Notes under the pieces: generated by a model | Told to the model about the DNA's origin: nothing | What the model saw: the letters and a program-made list of their open reading frames with translations, nothing else | The model's database searches: none | Assembly (NCBI RefSeq): GCF_900111965.1 | Contig: NZ_FOJT01000004.1 | Location: 124,001 to 188,000, forward strand | DNA: 64,000 bases | DNA from: Flavobacterium swingsii | Lineage (GTDB): Bacteria > Bacteroidota > Bacteroidia > Flavobacteriales > Flavobacteriaceae | Reading direction: 5' to 3' | Translations under genes and position numbers: made by a program | Shown here: positions 35,510 through 44,431 of the stretch, in pieces | Position numbering within the stretch: position 1 is the first letter of the stretch | Layout: each line of letters begins with the position of its first letter

Positions 35510-36538
35510 ATGGGATTTTTTGATTTCATGACCGAGGATATTGCGATAGATCTTGGTACCGCAAACACGCTAATTATTCACAACGACAAAGTTGTGATAG
35601 ATAGCCCGTCAATATTAGCTCGCGACCGCATTTCTGGCAAAATAATTGCTGTAGGTAGGGAAGCAAGTTTGATGCAAGGTAAAACCCATGAAAACATAAA
35701 AACCATTCGCCCATTGAAGGACGGAGTTATTGCCGATTTTGATGCTTCGGAGCAAATGATCAAAATGCTTATTAGAAGTATTCCTGCTTTGCAAAAGAAA
35801 TTATTCACACCAGCTTTGCGTATGGTTATTTGTATTCCTTCTGGGATTACTGAGGTAGAAATGCGTGCGGTAAAAGAATCAGCTGAACGTGTAAACGGAA
35901 AAGAAGTGTACTTGATACATGAACCAATGGCAGCAGCAATTGGTATTGGTGTTGATATTATGCAACCTAAAGGAAATATGATTGTCGATATTGGTGGTGG
36001 TACTACCGAAATTGCGGTTATAGCGCTTGGTGGAATTGTTTGCGACAAATCAGTTAAAATTGCGGGAGACGTTTTTACAAACGATATTATTTATTACATG
36101 CGTACTCAACACAATTTATTTGTGGGTGAAACAACTGCTGAGAAAATAAAAATCGAAATAGGAGCAGCCATCGAAGATTTAGATTCTCCGCCAGAAGACA
36201 TGTCGGTACAAGGACGTGATTTATTGACAGGGAAACCAAAACAAGTTGAGGTTTCTTCTCGTGAAATTGCAAAAGCGTTAGATAAATCTATTCAACGTAT
36301 TGAAGATGCTGTAATGGAAACATTATCGCAAACGCCACCAGAATTAGCAGCCGATATCTATAACACAGGAATTTATCTTGCAGGAGGAGGTTCGATGTTA
36401 AGAGGATTAGATAAACGTATTTCTCAAAAAACAGATTTACCAGTTTTTATTGCTGAAGATCCATTAAGAGCAGTAGTTCGTGGAACAGGAATGGCACTAA
36501 AAAACCTTACAAAATATAGAAGTATTCTTTTAAAATAA
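35510..36538 (+). CDS. mreB: Rod-shape determining protein MreB
   Basis: MreB is the bacterial actin that guides the elongation machinery along the inner membrane. The 342-residue protein has the actin-fold motifs: DLGTANTLI near the N-terminus (phosphate-binding loop 1), DIGGGTTEIAVI (loop 2) and the adenosine motif YLAGGGSML. Length is typical. The N-terminal MGFFDFMTEDIAIDLG is as in other Bacteroidota MreB. It is the first gene of a five-gene operon with mreC, mreD, mrdA and rodA. Confidence 0.97.
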   Translation: MGFFDFMTEDIAIDLGTANTLIIHNDKVVIDSPSILARDRISGKIIAVGREASLMQGKTHENIKTIRPLKDGVIADFDASEQMIKMLIRSIPALQKKLFTPALRMVICIPSGITEVEMRAVKESAERVNGKEVYLIHEPMAAAIGIGVDIMQPKGNMIVDIGGGTTEIAVIALGGIVCDKSVKIAGDVFTNDIIYYMRTQHNLFVGETTAEKIKIEIGAAIEDLDSPPEDMSVQGRDLLTGKPKQVEVSSREIAKALDKSIQRIEDAVMETLSQTPPELAADIYNTGIYLAGGGSMLRGLDKRISQKTDLPVFIAEDPLRAVVRGTGMALKNLTKYRSILLK

Positions 36539-36547
36539 TAAGTATAA

Positions 36548-37378
36548 ATGCAGCAAATAATTAATTTTGTATTTAAAAACAGCACGCGTTTGCTGTTTTT
36601 GCTGCTTTTGATAACTTCATTAACACTCACCATACAATCACATTCCTATCACAGAAGTACCGTTGTAAATTCGACAAATGTACTTACAGGTTCTGTTTTT
36701 GAAAAAATGAGCGAAGTAAATACGTATTTTAGCTTAAGAGAACAAAACAATAAATTAGCACAAGAAAATGCTAGTTTGCGCAAAATTCTTTTCAATCAGA
36801 AAGACAGTACTACAATTCTAAAGAAAGACAGCTTAAAAGGTTACGATAAGATAGATGTAATTCAGTCTAGAGTAATCAATAATTCATACAGTGTTTCCGA
36901 AAATTATTTAACCATAAACAGTGGTGCTCTTCAAGGAATTAAAGAAGACATGGGTGTGGTAAACAGTCAAGGAATTGTAGGAATAGTCGAGAAAGTTTCG
37001 CCAAAATATGCCACCATATTAAGTGTTTTGAATGTGAAATCTAAAATCAATGCCAAGGTTAAAAAATCGAACCATTTTGGCTCTTTAATTTGGAATGCAA
37101 AAAATGCAGGTTATGTGCAACTAATTGAAATTCCAAGATTAGCATCGGTAAAAAAAGGAGATACCATTGTAACTGGAGGAAACTCGAGAATATTTCCTGA
37201 AAATATCCCAGTTGGAATTATCGATAAAGTATATACTGATACCGAAACAAATTATTATACTCTAAACGTGAGATTATTTAACGACATGACCAATCTAAAC
37301 CATGTGTATATTATCTCAAATAAAGAAAGTGCCGAAATAAAAAAACTAGAAAAAGAAACAATCAAAGCTGATGAATAA
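36548..37378 (+). CDS. mreC: Rod-shape determining protein MreC
   Basis: MreC links MreB to the periplasmic synthases PBP2 and RodA. The 276-residue protein has a single N-terminal membrane anchor (about 13-30), a coiled-coil region (about 57-85, with ENASLRKILFNQK) and a beta-rich domain (about 95-260) containing GIVGIVEKVSPKYATILSVL. Length is normal for MreC. The start is 9 bases after mreB, and the end overlaps mreD by 8 bases, so translation is probably coupled. Confidence 0.93.
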   Translation: MQQIINFVFKNSTRLLFLLLLITSLTLTIQSHSYHRSTVVNSTNVLTGSVFEKMSEVNTYFSLREQNNKLAQENASLRKILFNQKDSTTILKKDSLKGYDKIDVIQSRVINNSYSVSENYLTINSGALQGIKEDMGVVNSQGIVGIVEKVSPKYATILSVLNVKSKINAKVKKSNHFGSLIWNAKNAGYVQLIEIPRLASVKKGDTIVTGGNSRIFPENIPVGIIDKVYTDTETNYYTLNVRLFNDMTNLNHVYIISNKESAEIKKLEKETIKADE

Positions 37379-37877
37379 TGCATTGATACTAAATATCGTT
37401 CGTTTTATTTTCCTGCTTGCGGCGCAAATTGTTATTTTCAATAATATCGATTTGTTTGGCTATATAAATCCATATCCATACATTTTATTTATTTTATTAT
37501 ATCCAGTAAACTCTAACCGTGCAGGATTATTAGTAGCCAGTTTCTTGTTGGGTTTAACAGTCGATATGTTTACAAATTCTGGAGGAATTCATGCCGCTTC
37601 ATGCTTAATATTAGCTTATTTGCGACCAACTTATTTTAAATTTGCTTTCGGTTTAAGTTATGAATATCAAACCATTAAAATTAATGACAGGCTTTCGCCA
37701 GAAAGATTTACATTTATATTCATTTCGATACTTACCCATCATTTTATATTGTTCATGTTGGAGTATTTTAAGTTTACTTTTATTTTAGAAGCGTTGCTAA
37801 GAACAATTGCTACAGCCATTTTTACATTAATAATAAGTATTATAATTATCTATTTATTTAAGCCAAACAAACGATGA
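37371..37877 (+). CDS. mreD: Rod-shape determining protein MreD
   Basis: MreD is a small inner-membrane partner of MreC. The 168-residue protein is very hydrophobic with about five membrane segments. It has the family-like HAASCLILAYLRP stretch and starts within the last codons of mreC. Sequence similarity in this family is low, so the call depends mainly on operon position, size and topology. Its stop overlaps the start of mrdA. Confidence 0.88.
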   Translation: MNNALILNIVRFIFLLAAQIVIFNNIDLFGYINPYPYILFILLYPVNSNRAGLLVASFLLGLTVDMFTNSGGIHAASCLILAYLRPTYFKFAFGLSYEYQTIKINDRLSPERFTFIFISILTHHFILFMLEYFKFTFILEALLRTIATAIFTLIISIIIIYLFKPNKR

Positions 37878-39814
37878 GAAAGCTATTACTTCCAGGGATA
37901 GTTATAGTTGCTGGTATTCTTATCATAGCAAGACTCTTTTTTTTGCAAATTATAGATGACACTTTCAAACTAAAATCCGAAAATATTTCGATAAAAATAA
38001 AATATGATTATCCAGAGCGAGGTTATATTTATGATAGAAATGGAGAGCTTATGGTTGCCAACCAACCGTCTTATGATATCATGGTGGTGCCAAGAGAAAT
38101 AAAAAAAATAGACACTGTCGAATTTTGTACTCTTTTGAACATTACCAAAGAAGATTTTGTAAAAAAAATAGAAAAAGCAGTTGTTTACAGTCCCATGTTA
38201 CCATCGGTATTTTTAGGACAATTAAACAAATTAGAATATGCAGCTTTTCAAGAAAAAGAAAGGAAATTCGAAGGATTTTATATTCAAAAACGTTCCCTAC
38301 GAGATTATCAACTGAATGCTGGCGCTAATGTTTTTGGGTTTATAACTCAAGCCAATGAAGCAATAGTAGCAAAAAACCCGTATTATAAAAGTGGCGATTT
38401 ATTAGGAAAACAAGGCGTTGAAGAAACTTATGAAGTAGAACTTCGTGGAACAAAAGGAGTGAAACACATACAGAGAAACCGTTTTAACCAAGAAATAGGA
38501 CCATACAAAGAAGGGAAATACGATACAATTGCGCTACAAGGAAAAGATATTACACTAACTATTGATGCTGAACTTCAAAAATACGGAGAAGCGTTAATGA
38601 AAAATAAACGTGGTGGAATTATAGCAATTGAACCTAGTACTGGCGAAATTTTATGTTTGGTTACTGCTCCGTCATACGATCCAGCGATTTTAGTAGGAAG
38701 ACAACGTTCTCGAAACTATACAAAACTATACAACGACTCATTAGCAAAACCTTTATACGATAGAAGCTTATTGGCTGAATATCCGCCAGGTTCGCCTTTT
38801 AAAATATTGACAGCCCTAGCGGGATTGCAGTCACAAGTTATAGATACATCGAGTTCTTTTGTTTGTAATCGTGGTTTTAGTTATGGTCGAGGGAGATTTA
38901 TGGGCTGTCACTGTGGTGGAGGTGTTCGCAAACTACACATGGGAATTGCAAAATCATGTAACGCTTACTTTGGGAATACTTACTTACGAACTATTAATAA
39001 ATATACAAATACAGCAGAAGGTGTTGATGCTTGGAGTGCTCATCTAAAAAGTTTTGGAATGGGTCAGTTTATGGGCTATGACTTACCTACAGGTCGTAGA
39101 GGAAAGATTCCAACATCGGAAACCTATAAAAAAATGTATCCAAACGGTGGTTGGAGAGCAACGGCAACTGTATCTAATTCGATAGGACAAGGAGAAGTTT
39201 TAATGACGCCAATTCAGTTGGCAAACATGATGGCAATCGTAGCAAACGAAGGTTATTATTACACACCTCACATCATTAAAAAAATTAAAGGTCAAAATAT
39301 AGACGTCAAATTTAGAACCAAACACGTAACAACTATCGACAAGAAATATTTCAAACCAGTTATTGAAGGTTTAGCCGAAGTATTTAAGACAGGAACTGCC
39401 TATTTCCTAAAAGTAGACGGAATGGAAATTTGCGGAAAAACAGGAACTGCAGATAATTTTGCTCGAGTAAATGGGAAACAAGTCATGCTAAAACCCCATT
39501 CGGTATTCGTGGCCTTTGCACCCAAAAAAAACCCTAAAATTGCTATTGCTGTTTTAGTCGAAAATGGGGGTTATGGTTCAACCGTGGCAGGTCCAATCAC
39601 TACATTAATGCTTGAAAAATACATTAATAAGAAAGTACTAATGAAGGATAGAGAAAAGCGTGTCTTGGAAACTAGTCTTCAGGGAGAATACAACCGATTT
39701 TCTAAAAAATACCTCGATTCTATGTATAGAGTAAAGGTTCGTAAAGACTCTATCTTAAGAGTTATTAATGCAAAAAAACTAGATTCGATTAAGAAAATCA
39801 AACCTACAACGTAA
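37874..39814 (+). CDS. mrdA: Penicillin-binding protein 2
   Basis: PBP2 is the transpeptidase of the elongasome. The 646-residue protein has an N-terminal anchor helix (about 5-27), a dimerisation domain, and a transpeptidase domain with the active-site motif SPFK (Ser307), SCN in KSCNAYF and KTG (Lys522). The SxxK is usually STFK in this family; the Pro at the second position is unusual but frequent in Bacteroidota homologues as far as I recall. The ATG overlaps the mreD stop by 4 bases. RodA, its polymerase partner, follows with no gap. Confidence 0.94.
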   Translation: MRKLLLPGIVIVAGILIIARLFFLQIIDDTFKLKSENISIKIKYDYPERGYIYDRNGELMVANQPSYDIMVVPREIKKIDTVEFCTLLNITKEDFVKKIEKAVVYSPMLPSVFLGQLNKLEYAAFQEKERKFEGFYIQKRSLRDYQLNAGANVFGFITQANEAIVAKNPYYKSGDLLGKQGVEETYEVELRGTKGVKHIQRNRFNQEIGPYKEGKYDTIALQGKDITLTIDAELQKYGEALMKNKRGGIIAIEPSTGEILCLVTAPSYDPAILVGRQRSRNYTKLYNDSLAKPLYDRSLLAEYPPGSPFKILTALAGLQSQVIDTSSSFVCNRGFSYGRGRFMGCHCGGGVRKLHMGIAKSCNAYFGNTYLRTINKYTNTAEGVDAWSAHLKSFGMGQFMGYDLPTGRRGKIPTSETYKKMYPNGGWRATATVSNSIGQGEVLMTPIQLANMMAIVANEGYYYTPHIIKKIKGQNIDVKFRTKHVTTIDKKYFKPVIEGLAEVFKTGTAYFLKVDGMEICGKTGTADNFARVNGKQVMLKPHSVFVAFAPKKNPKIAIAVLVENGGYGSTVAGPITTLMLEKYINKKVLMKDREKRVLETSLQGEYNRFSKKYLDSMYRVKVRKDSILRVINAKKLDSIKKIKPTT

Positions 39815-41071
39815 ATGAAAAACCAGAGCGTTTCAAGTAATATCGACTGGATAACCGTTGCAATATACACGGTACTCGTGGTCATTGGCTGGATGAATAT
39901 CTATTCTGCCGATATGACTACAAATTCCGAATATTATCTCGATTTCAATCAAAATTACGGAAAACAACTTATCTTCATTTGTCTAAATGTTGTTTTAATT
40001 ATCGTAATCTTAACTATCGATTCTAAATTTTACGAAAAATTCTCAAGCGTAATATTTGGCGCTTCCTTAGTATTGTTGCTAGGACTATTTGTTTTCGGAA
40101 AAACAATTGCGGGACAGCGTTGCTGGTATGCCATAGGAAGTATGACGCTGCAACCTTCGGAATTTGCAAAAGCCGCCACAGCACTTGCCTTAGCTAAATA
40201 CCTAAGTGATAGCCAAGTAAACCTAAAAAACATAAAACATCAAATCCTTGCTTTACTAATCATAGCATTGCCTATATTATTAATTTTGCCACAGCCCGAT
40301 CCAGGAAGCGCACTAATATTTATAATGTTTATACTAGTACTAAATAGGGAAGGATTGCCGTCATGGTACTTATGGACAGGGTTTATAGCGGCCATATTAT
40401 TTGTTATGACACTTGTAATAAAACCACAATATGTAATCCTAATAGCCTTTATAGGTATTGCATTACACTATCTTAAATCTAGAAGAATTAACCGAAATAT
40501 AATAGCAAGCACAATAGTATTGGTGCTAATGTCAGGTTTTGTATTTTCAGTCGATTATGTTTTCGAAAACGTATTCAAACAACACCACCGTGACCGTTTT
40601 AATATTTTATTAGGCAAAGATGTCGATATGGACGGTATTGGCTACAACACAAACCAGTCAGAAATTGCCATAGGATCGGGTGGCTGGATTGGCAAAGGAT
40701 TTCTAGAAGGAACGCAAACCAAAGGAAATTTTGTGCCAGAACAACACACCGATTATATTTTTACAACCGTAGGCGAAGAATGGGGATTTGTAGGTTCACT
40801 CGTATTAGTTTTGCTTTTCGTTGGACTAATTTTGCGTGTGCTTTATCTCGCAGAAAACCAGAAAACAAAATTTAGTCGAGTGTATGGTTATGGCGTCGCA
40901 GCTGTATTATTCACACACTTTTTTGTAAACATATCTATGGTAGTGGGAATTTTTCCAACCATAGGAGTTCCGCTTCCATTTATGTCTTATGGTGGTTCGA
41001 GTTTGTGGGGATTTACCATTTTGTTATTCATTTTCATAAAAATGGATGCTAATAAAGTAAACGAATGGTAA
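39815..41071 (+). CDS. rodA: Peptidoglycan glycosyltransferase RodA
   Basis: RodA polymerises glycan strands from lipid II and works with PBP2. The 418-residue protein is a SEDS-family membrane protein with about ten helices. The family signature is seen in GVGxSxG-like LPQPDPGSA and in the C-terminal FPTIGVPLPFMSYGGSS, which lies in the last helices. It starts directly after the mrdA stop and closes the elongasome operon. The region after it to 41535 holds repeats and two terminators. Confidence 0.95.
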   Translation: MKNQSVSSNIDWITVAIYTVLVVIGWMNIYSADMTTNSEYYLDFNQNYGKQLIFICLNVVLIIVILTIDSKFYEKFSSVIFGASLVLLLGLFVFGKTIAGQRCWYAIGSMTLQPSEFAKAATALALAKYLSDSQVNLKNIKHQILALLIIALPILLILPQPDPGSALIFIMFILVLNREGLPSWYLWTGFIAAILFVMTLVIKPQYVILIAFIGIALHYLKSRRINRNIIASTIVLVLMSGFVFSVDYVFENVFKQHHRDRFNILLGKDVDMDGIGYNTNQSEIAIGSGGWIGKGFLEGTQTKGNFVPEQHTDYIFTTVGEEWGFVGSLVLVLLFVGLILRVLYLAENQKTKFSRVYGYGVAAVLFTHFFVNISMVVGIFPTIGVPLPFMSYGGSSLWGFTILLFIFIKMDANKVNEW

Positions 41072-41074
41072 TAT

Positions 41075-41222
41075 AAGGAGCTACTCCAGCTATACACTAC
41101 AAGCTTTTTTTCTCTCGTTTGTTTTTTTTCAAGCCACAAAAGGAGCTTCTTGCAGTCGCTCTTTTCTGTCAGAAAAAAATACAACGAGACTCAAAAGGCT
41201 TTCCGTTTCTATCTGGGCTAAA
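41075..41222 (+). repeat. Dispersed-type repeat after rodA
   Basis: Noncoding sequence beginning AAGGAGCTACTCCAGCTATA and ending in ATCTGGGCTAAA. The pattern of GAGC/GCTC boxes and T-rich segments resembles a repeat I recall from Flavobacterium intergenic regions. An ORF could be drawn through it but has no gene-like features. Confidence 0.5.
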
Positions 41223-41230
41223 ATTCCTCT

Positions 41231-41390
41231 CTCTGCGAAGAGTTATTAAAAGAAAAAGCAACTCCCTTGATGAGTTGCTTTTTTATTCTCTTTGTGGGCA
41301 CGGACTATCGGAGTTAGTGAGTATTTATTTACGTCTGCGAAGTCAGAGACATTCGCAGAGCCGTTCTAAGTTTATTCACTCTTCGCAGAG
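41231..41390. repeat. Inverted CTCTGCGAAGAGT repeats
   Basis: CTCTGCGAAGAGT (41231-41243) recurs as ACTCTTCGCAGAG (41378-41390), a 13-base perfect match, with partial copies at 41333-41344 and 41352-41360. They surround a terminator. Confidence 0.7.
41253..41283. terminator. Terminator after rodA region
   Basis: AAAAAGCAACTC (41253-41264) pairs with GAGTTGCTTTTTT (41272-41284). Confidence 0.8.
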
Positions 41391-41434
41391 CGGGGAAAAT
41401 TAAACTAATTCTTTTTCAAAACCACTATAACAAA

Positions 41435-41465
41435 AAAAGCAACAATTTTTACTTGTTGCTTTTGT
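41435..41465. terminator. Second terminator, shared with the immunity-like gene
   Basis: AAAAGCAACAA (41435-41445) pairs with TTGTTGCTTTT (41453-41463), with A and T runs on both sides. Confidence 0.75.
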
Positions 41466-41535
41466 TTTTACTTGTAGTACTTGACTTTGTTTGTGGGAAC
41501 AGAATGCAATTCGCTATCGTACGTTTCCGTAGTCT

Positions 41536-41775
41536 TTATTTTAAAGTTAAATATCGTTCTAAATCTAACCTATCTTCTTTTAAAGGAGGAATTATAATAT
41601 CAAATAACTCGGCTTGAGATTTCATTATGGTTAAAGTATCATAATACGCCATAATCTGACCTTTTAAATAATCCTTATCTTGTTCGTTACAATTAGATAT
41701 ATCATTCTCCAAATCTTTCAACTTTTTTATTTGAATAGACACAAGGTCTTCTAAATAATTCTTATAATTACTCAT
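41536..41775 (-). CDS. Small helical protein, candidate immunity to the RHS toxin tip
   Basis: A 79-residue, mostly helical acidic protein with no recognised domain. Its ATG is one base after the stop of the RHS-derived frame on the same strand, the normal position of an immunity gene behind an RHS toxin tip. It contains no signal peptide, which fits a cytosolic neutraliser. The role is inferred from position only. If the toxin tip is silent, the gene may also be unexpressed or read from a distant promoter. Confidence 0.6.
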   Translation of the reverse strand: MSNYKNYLEDLVSIQIKKLKDLENDISNCNEQDKDYLKGQIMAYYDTLTIMKSQAELFDIIIPPLKEDRLDLERYLTLK

Positions 41776-41776
41776 T

Positions 41777-42670
41777 TTATTTTGTCTCAGTTAAAATTCC
41801 TTTTAATATATTTTGTTGCTCTTTTTGACGTAGAATATCACTTGGCCATTTTTTCTCTATTAAAGCTTTTTGTTGACGTGGATCTAAAGATTCCCAAGCT
41901 CCTTTCTTCAGTTTTTCCATAGTTTCTTTTGGGTTTTTAATTAATTCTGTATGCTCATCTATTTGCCTTTGTAGTTTTTTTATTCCTTTTTCTAATTGCG
42001 CCTTTGTTTGATTTAGCGCAGTCTTGTAAAATCCTGAATGAGAACCTCCTTCCTTTGCAATCACATACGCACTTTTTTCAGATACTTTCTCTACAATTTG
42101 CGCTTCCCCTTGTTGTCCTGCTTTTTCAACAAGCTTTTTTTCAACTTCACCAACAATTTTTTCTTCAGCCTTTTTTAATGTAATTTTAGAAGTTACTTTA
42201 GTTAGAATTGGTGCAGCTTTCTTGAGAAGAGGTTTAAGAATAAGTTTATTAGCTACTCTCCCAGCAGCTGGTCCAGCACCAATAGTAATAAGACCAATAC
42301 TACGATCTGTTGATGCTTCATCATATTTTCTTTGATTATCTGCTTTATCTAGAGTTGGCGCCATTGCAATATCTGATACTAACAGTAGAGCTGCTATTAA
42401 TACCCAAGGACAGTCGCCGTCTGGATCACTATATTTTATAGGCATCCCATAATTTACCGCATAAGGACTCCAGAAAGATAAGCCATCGGGGTCGGGATTC
42501 CATCTTGTAGCTATTCTTGGATCGTATTCCCAAAACTTAGCTGTATAGTGATTTCCTTCTCCTGATATTTCATCTACTTTCTCTTGAGTATTAAACCCGT
42601 AACGGTAGGCTGTGCTTGATCCGTGGCGATTTGGAACCAGGGAACCAAAAGGATAGTAATCTTTATTTGC
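41777..42670 (-). pseudogene. 5'-truncated RHS repeat core with C-terminal toxin-like domain
   Basis: The frame is open from just after a TAA at 42671-42673 to the stop at 41777, about 297 codons, with no start at its upstream end (first ATG at 42445). The first 80 codons are an RHS core end: YYPFG, VPNRHGSS, YRYGFN and SDPDGD appear in order. Beyond it come hydrophobic and Lys/Glu-rich helices and a distal domain with SHSGFYKTAL and SLDPRQQKALIEKKWPSD. The last motif recalls C-terminal domains of other polymorphic toxins; its activity is unknown. The cut lies exactly at the conserved YYPFG point, so this is an orphan toxin tip with its immunity gene. Confidence 0.72.
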
Positions 42671-42714
42671 TTAACTCCAATAATTACAATGACTCACGCT
42701 AAATAAAAAATCTA

Positions 42715-42722
42715 TATTTTTG
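42715..42722 (+). promoter_or_regulatory. Orphan promoter box facing the nuclease gene's end
   Basis: TATTTTTG followed by GCAC is a good TAnnTTTG match on the plus strand, but the next gene is on the minus strand. It may be a relic of the region's rearrangement or start an antisense RNA. Confidence 0.3.
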
Positions 42723-42811
42723 CACTTTATAGCGTTTTTTGACATTTTTTGGGCATAAAAACCAGTAAAATAAGAACGTATTATTCATTACAAATCTAAC
42801 GAAAATAATGA

Positions 42812-43624
42812 CTAAAAACTCCAGCCTTTATAATCGGCCGATTTTTCTAATCGATTCTCAACACCATCAGGAAGGTTAGGAAAAAAATTAATTCCTGTCA
42901 TTTTTTCAATTTTATCAATCGGAACTACAAACATATTCAAAGGTTTTTCAGAATCTTCATGAGGCAACAAGAACGCAATTACTTTATATTCTCCTCTAGA
43001 ATTGTCTAACAATATTTTATAAAAATATTCAGGAACCGAAACGCCTTCGTTACCTATGGTTTCTAAATTATTAGTCAAAACACCACCCGTTACAATATAA
43101 ACACCATCATATTTTGCGGCCCAATATCTAGTTTTTTGTTCTAAGTTGTTCCAAATACCGGCATTAAAACCGTTTAGTTGCGGCGAAATATTCGAAGTAT
43201 AAAAAGTCTCGTCAAAAGCCTTACGAGAAAAACGACGGTCGGCAGCAGGACACAAATGGCCTTTGTCATAACCAGAACGTTTGTAGTTTTTCCAACTTGC
43301 AGAACCACTTTCTACCTCAGGATCATCAATAAAATAAGGTCTATCTAAATTAGAACGACTCAGCTGATTTTTCTTCAACTCATAAGCAACCCATTCTGCT
43401 TGCTCATGTTTTTCGCTATAGGATAAAGTATAAAACTCATGCTCGACAATCTCATTTGTGGTCGAAGTTGGCAAATAATAATTCTTATCACTTATAGAAA
43501 CAGTAGTGTTTGCAAGATTATTTTTAATTACACTATCTTTATTTTGGTCTGATTTTTGCTTACTACAACCACAGAACATAAAAAAAGAAGTAGTAAGGAT
43601 TAAAAAATTATAATAAAATCTCAT
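42812..43624 (-). CDS. Lipoprotein DNA/RNA non-specific endonuclease
   Basis: A 270-residue nuclease of the EndA/NUC1 family. It starts with a lipoprotein signal (lipobox ending MFCGC, Cys near residue 20). The catalytic motif is DKGHLCPAADRR, the DRGH block with Lys in place of Arg, followed by the metal ligand region NISPQLNGFNAGIWNNLE. The enzyme would degrade DNA and RNA at the cell envelope, giving nucleotides or clearing extracellular DNA. It is transcribed toward the RHS fragment but is not part of its unit. Confidence 0.9.
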   Translation of the reverse strand: MRFYYNFLILTTSFFMFCGCSKQKSDQNKDSVIKNNLANTTVSISDKNYYLPTSTTNEIVEHEFYTLSYSEKHEQAEWVAYELKKNQLSRSNLDRPYFIDDPEVESGSASWKNYKRSGYDKGHLCPAADRRFSRKAFDETFYTSNISPQLNGFNAGIWNNLEQKTRYWAAKYDGVYIVTGGVLTNNLETIGNEGVSVPEYFYKILLDNSRGEYKVIAFLLPHEDSEKPLNMFVVPIDKIEKMTGINFFPNLPDGVENRLEKSADYKGWSF

Positions 43625-43708
43625 AAAATTATCAAATTATTGTATTTTTATGAGGTAAATATAACAAGATATTGCTTCTATTTAGACTAAAAAAATAAAA
43701 AACAAATT

Positions 43709-44377
43709 ATGAAAACAAAAATTATTATTGCTGGACTAACACTTTTATTAGGGGTTACAGTAAATGCTCAGGAAACAACTACGATAACTCCAGAACAAGT
43801 AAAATTAGTGCGTCAAAAAGATTCTTTGATGAATATTCAGGCTACCAAAGATAAAATGCAAGCTGAAAAAGACAAAATTCAGGCTGAAAAAGATAAAGTT
43901 ACCGCTGAGAAAGAAAGAAAACGTGCCGAAGAAGAAAGTAATCGTGCCGAAAAAGAAAAAGACAGAGCTCAAAAAGATTTAGATAAAGCCGAAAAAGAAA
44001 AAAAACGTGCCGAAAAAGAAGCTGATAACAAAATAAAAAAAGAAGAGAAAAGAATAAAAGACGCTGAAAAAGCTGCCGACAAATTGGAAGCTGCTCAGAA
44101 AAAAATGGAAAAAGAAAGAGAAAAAGCAGAAAAAGACAGAGAAAAAGCTGCTAAAGCTCAAGAAAAGTACATGAGTGAAAAAGACAAGCTTCAAGATATT
44201 AATGAAGACATTGCAAAAGAGACAGAGAAACTTGACAAGCAAAACAAAAAAGGAAAATTATCGCCACAAGACATTGCAAAATGGAATGAGAAATTAGCCA
44301 AAATGAAAGAGAAATCAGCAGACCAACAAAAAAGAATTGAAAAAGCTCAAAGAGAATCTAATAAGTTATCTAAATAA
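43709..44377 (+). CDS. Secreted Lys/Glu-rich coiled-coil protein
   Basis: A 222-residue protein with a signal peptide (residues 1-21, ending VNAQ). Residues about 45-215 are almost continuous coiled coil built from Ala, Glu, Lys and Asp, with short repeats of AEKDKxQ and AEKExxRAEK. Composition resembles TolA-like or stalk proteins, but no domain is recognised. It probably forms an extended helical rod in the periplasm or at the surface. Its function is not known. A terminator follows. Confidence 0.8.
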   Translation: MKTKIIIAGLTLLLGVTVNAQETTTITPEQVKLVRQKDSLMNIQATKDKMQAEKDKIQAEKDKVTAEKERKRAEEESNRAEKEKDRAQKDLDKAEKEKKRAEKEADNKIKKEEKRIKDAEKAADKLEAAQKKMEKEREKAEKDREKAAKAQEKYMSEKDKLQDINEDIAKETEKLDKQNKKGKLSPQDIAKWNEKLAKMKEKSADQQKRIEKAQRESNKLSK

Positions 44378-44382
44378 ATTAC

Positions 44383-44407
44383 AAACCACCTTCGGGTGGT
44401 TTTTTTA
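44383..44407. terminator. Terminator between convergent genes
   Basis: AAACCACC (44383-44390), loop TTCG, GGTGGTTT (44395-44402), then T run. Confidence 0.88.
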
Positions 44408-44431
44408 TAATAAAATGTTTGGAATGCGATA

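Noticed and set aside
41119-41403. 94-codon open frame after rodA
   Set aside because: It crosses a repeat and a terminator hairpin, has no promoter or known motif, and its composition follows the repeats.
43979-44242. Minus-strand 87-codon open frame rich in Phe
   Set aside because: It is the shadow of the Lys/Glu-rich coiled-coil gene: AAA/GAA codons read in reverse give Phe and Ser.
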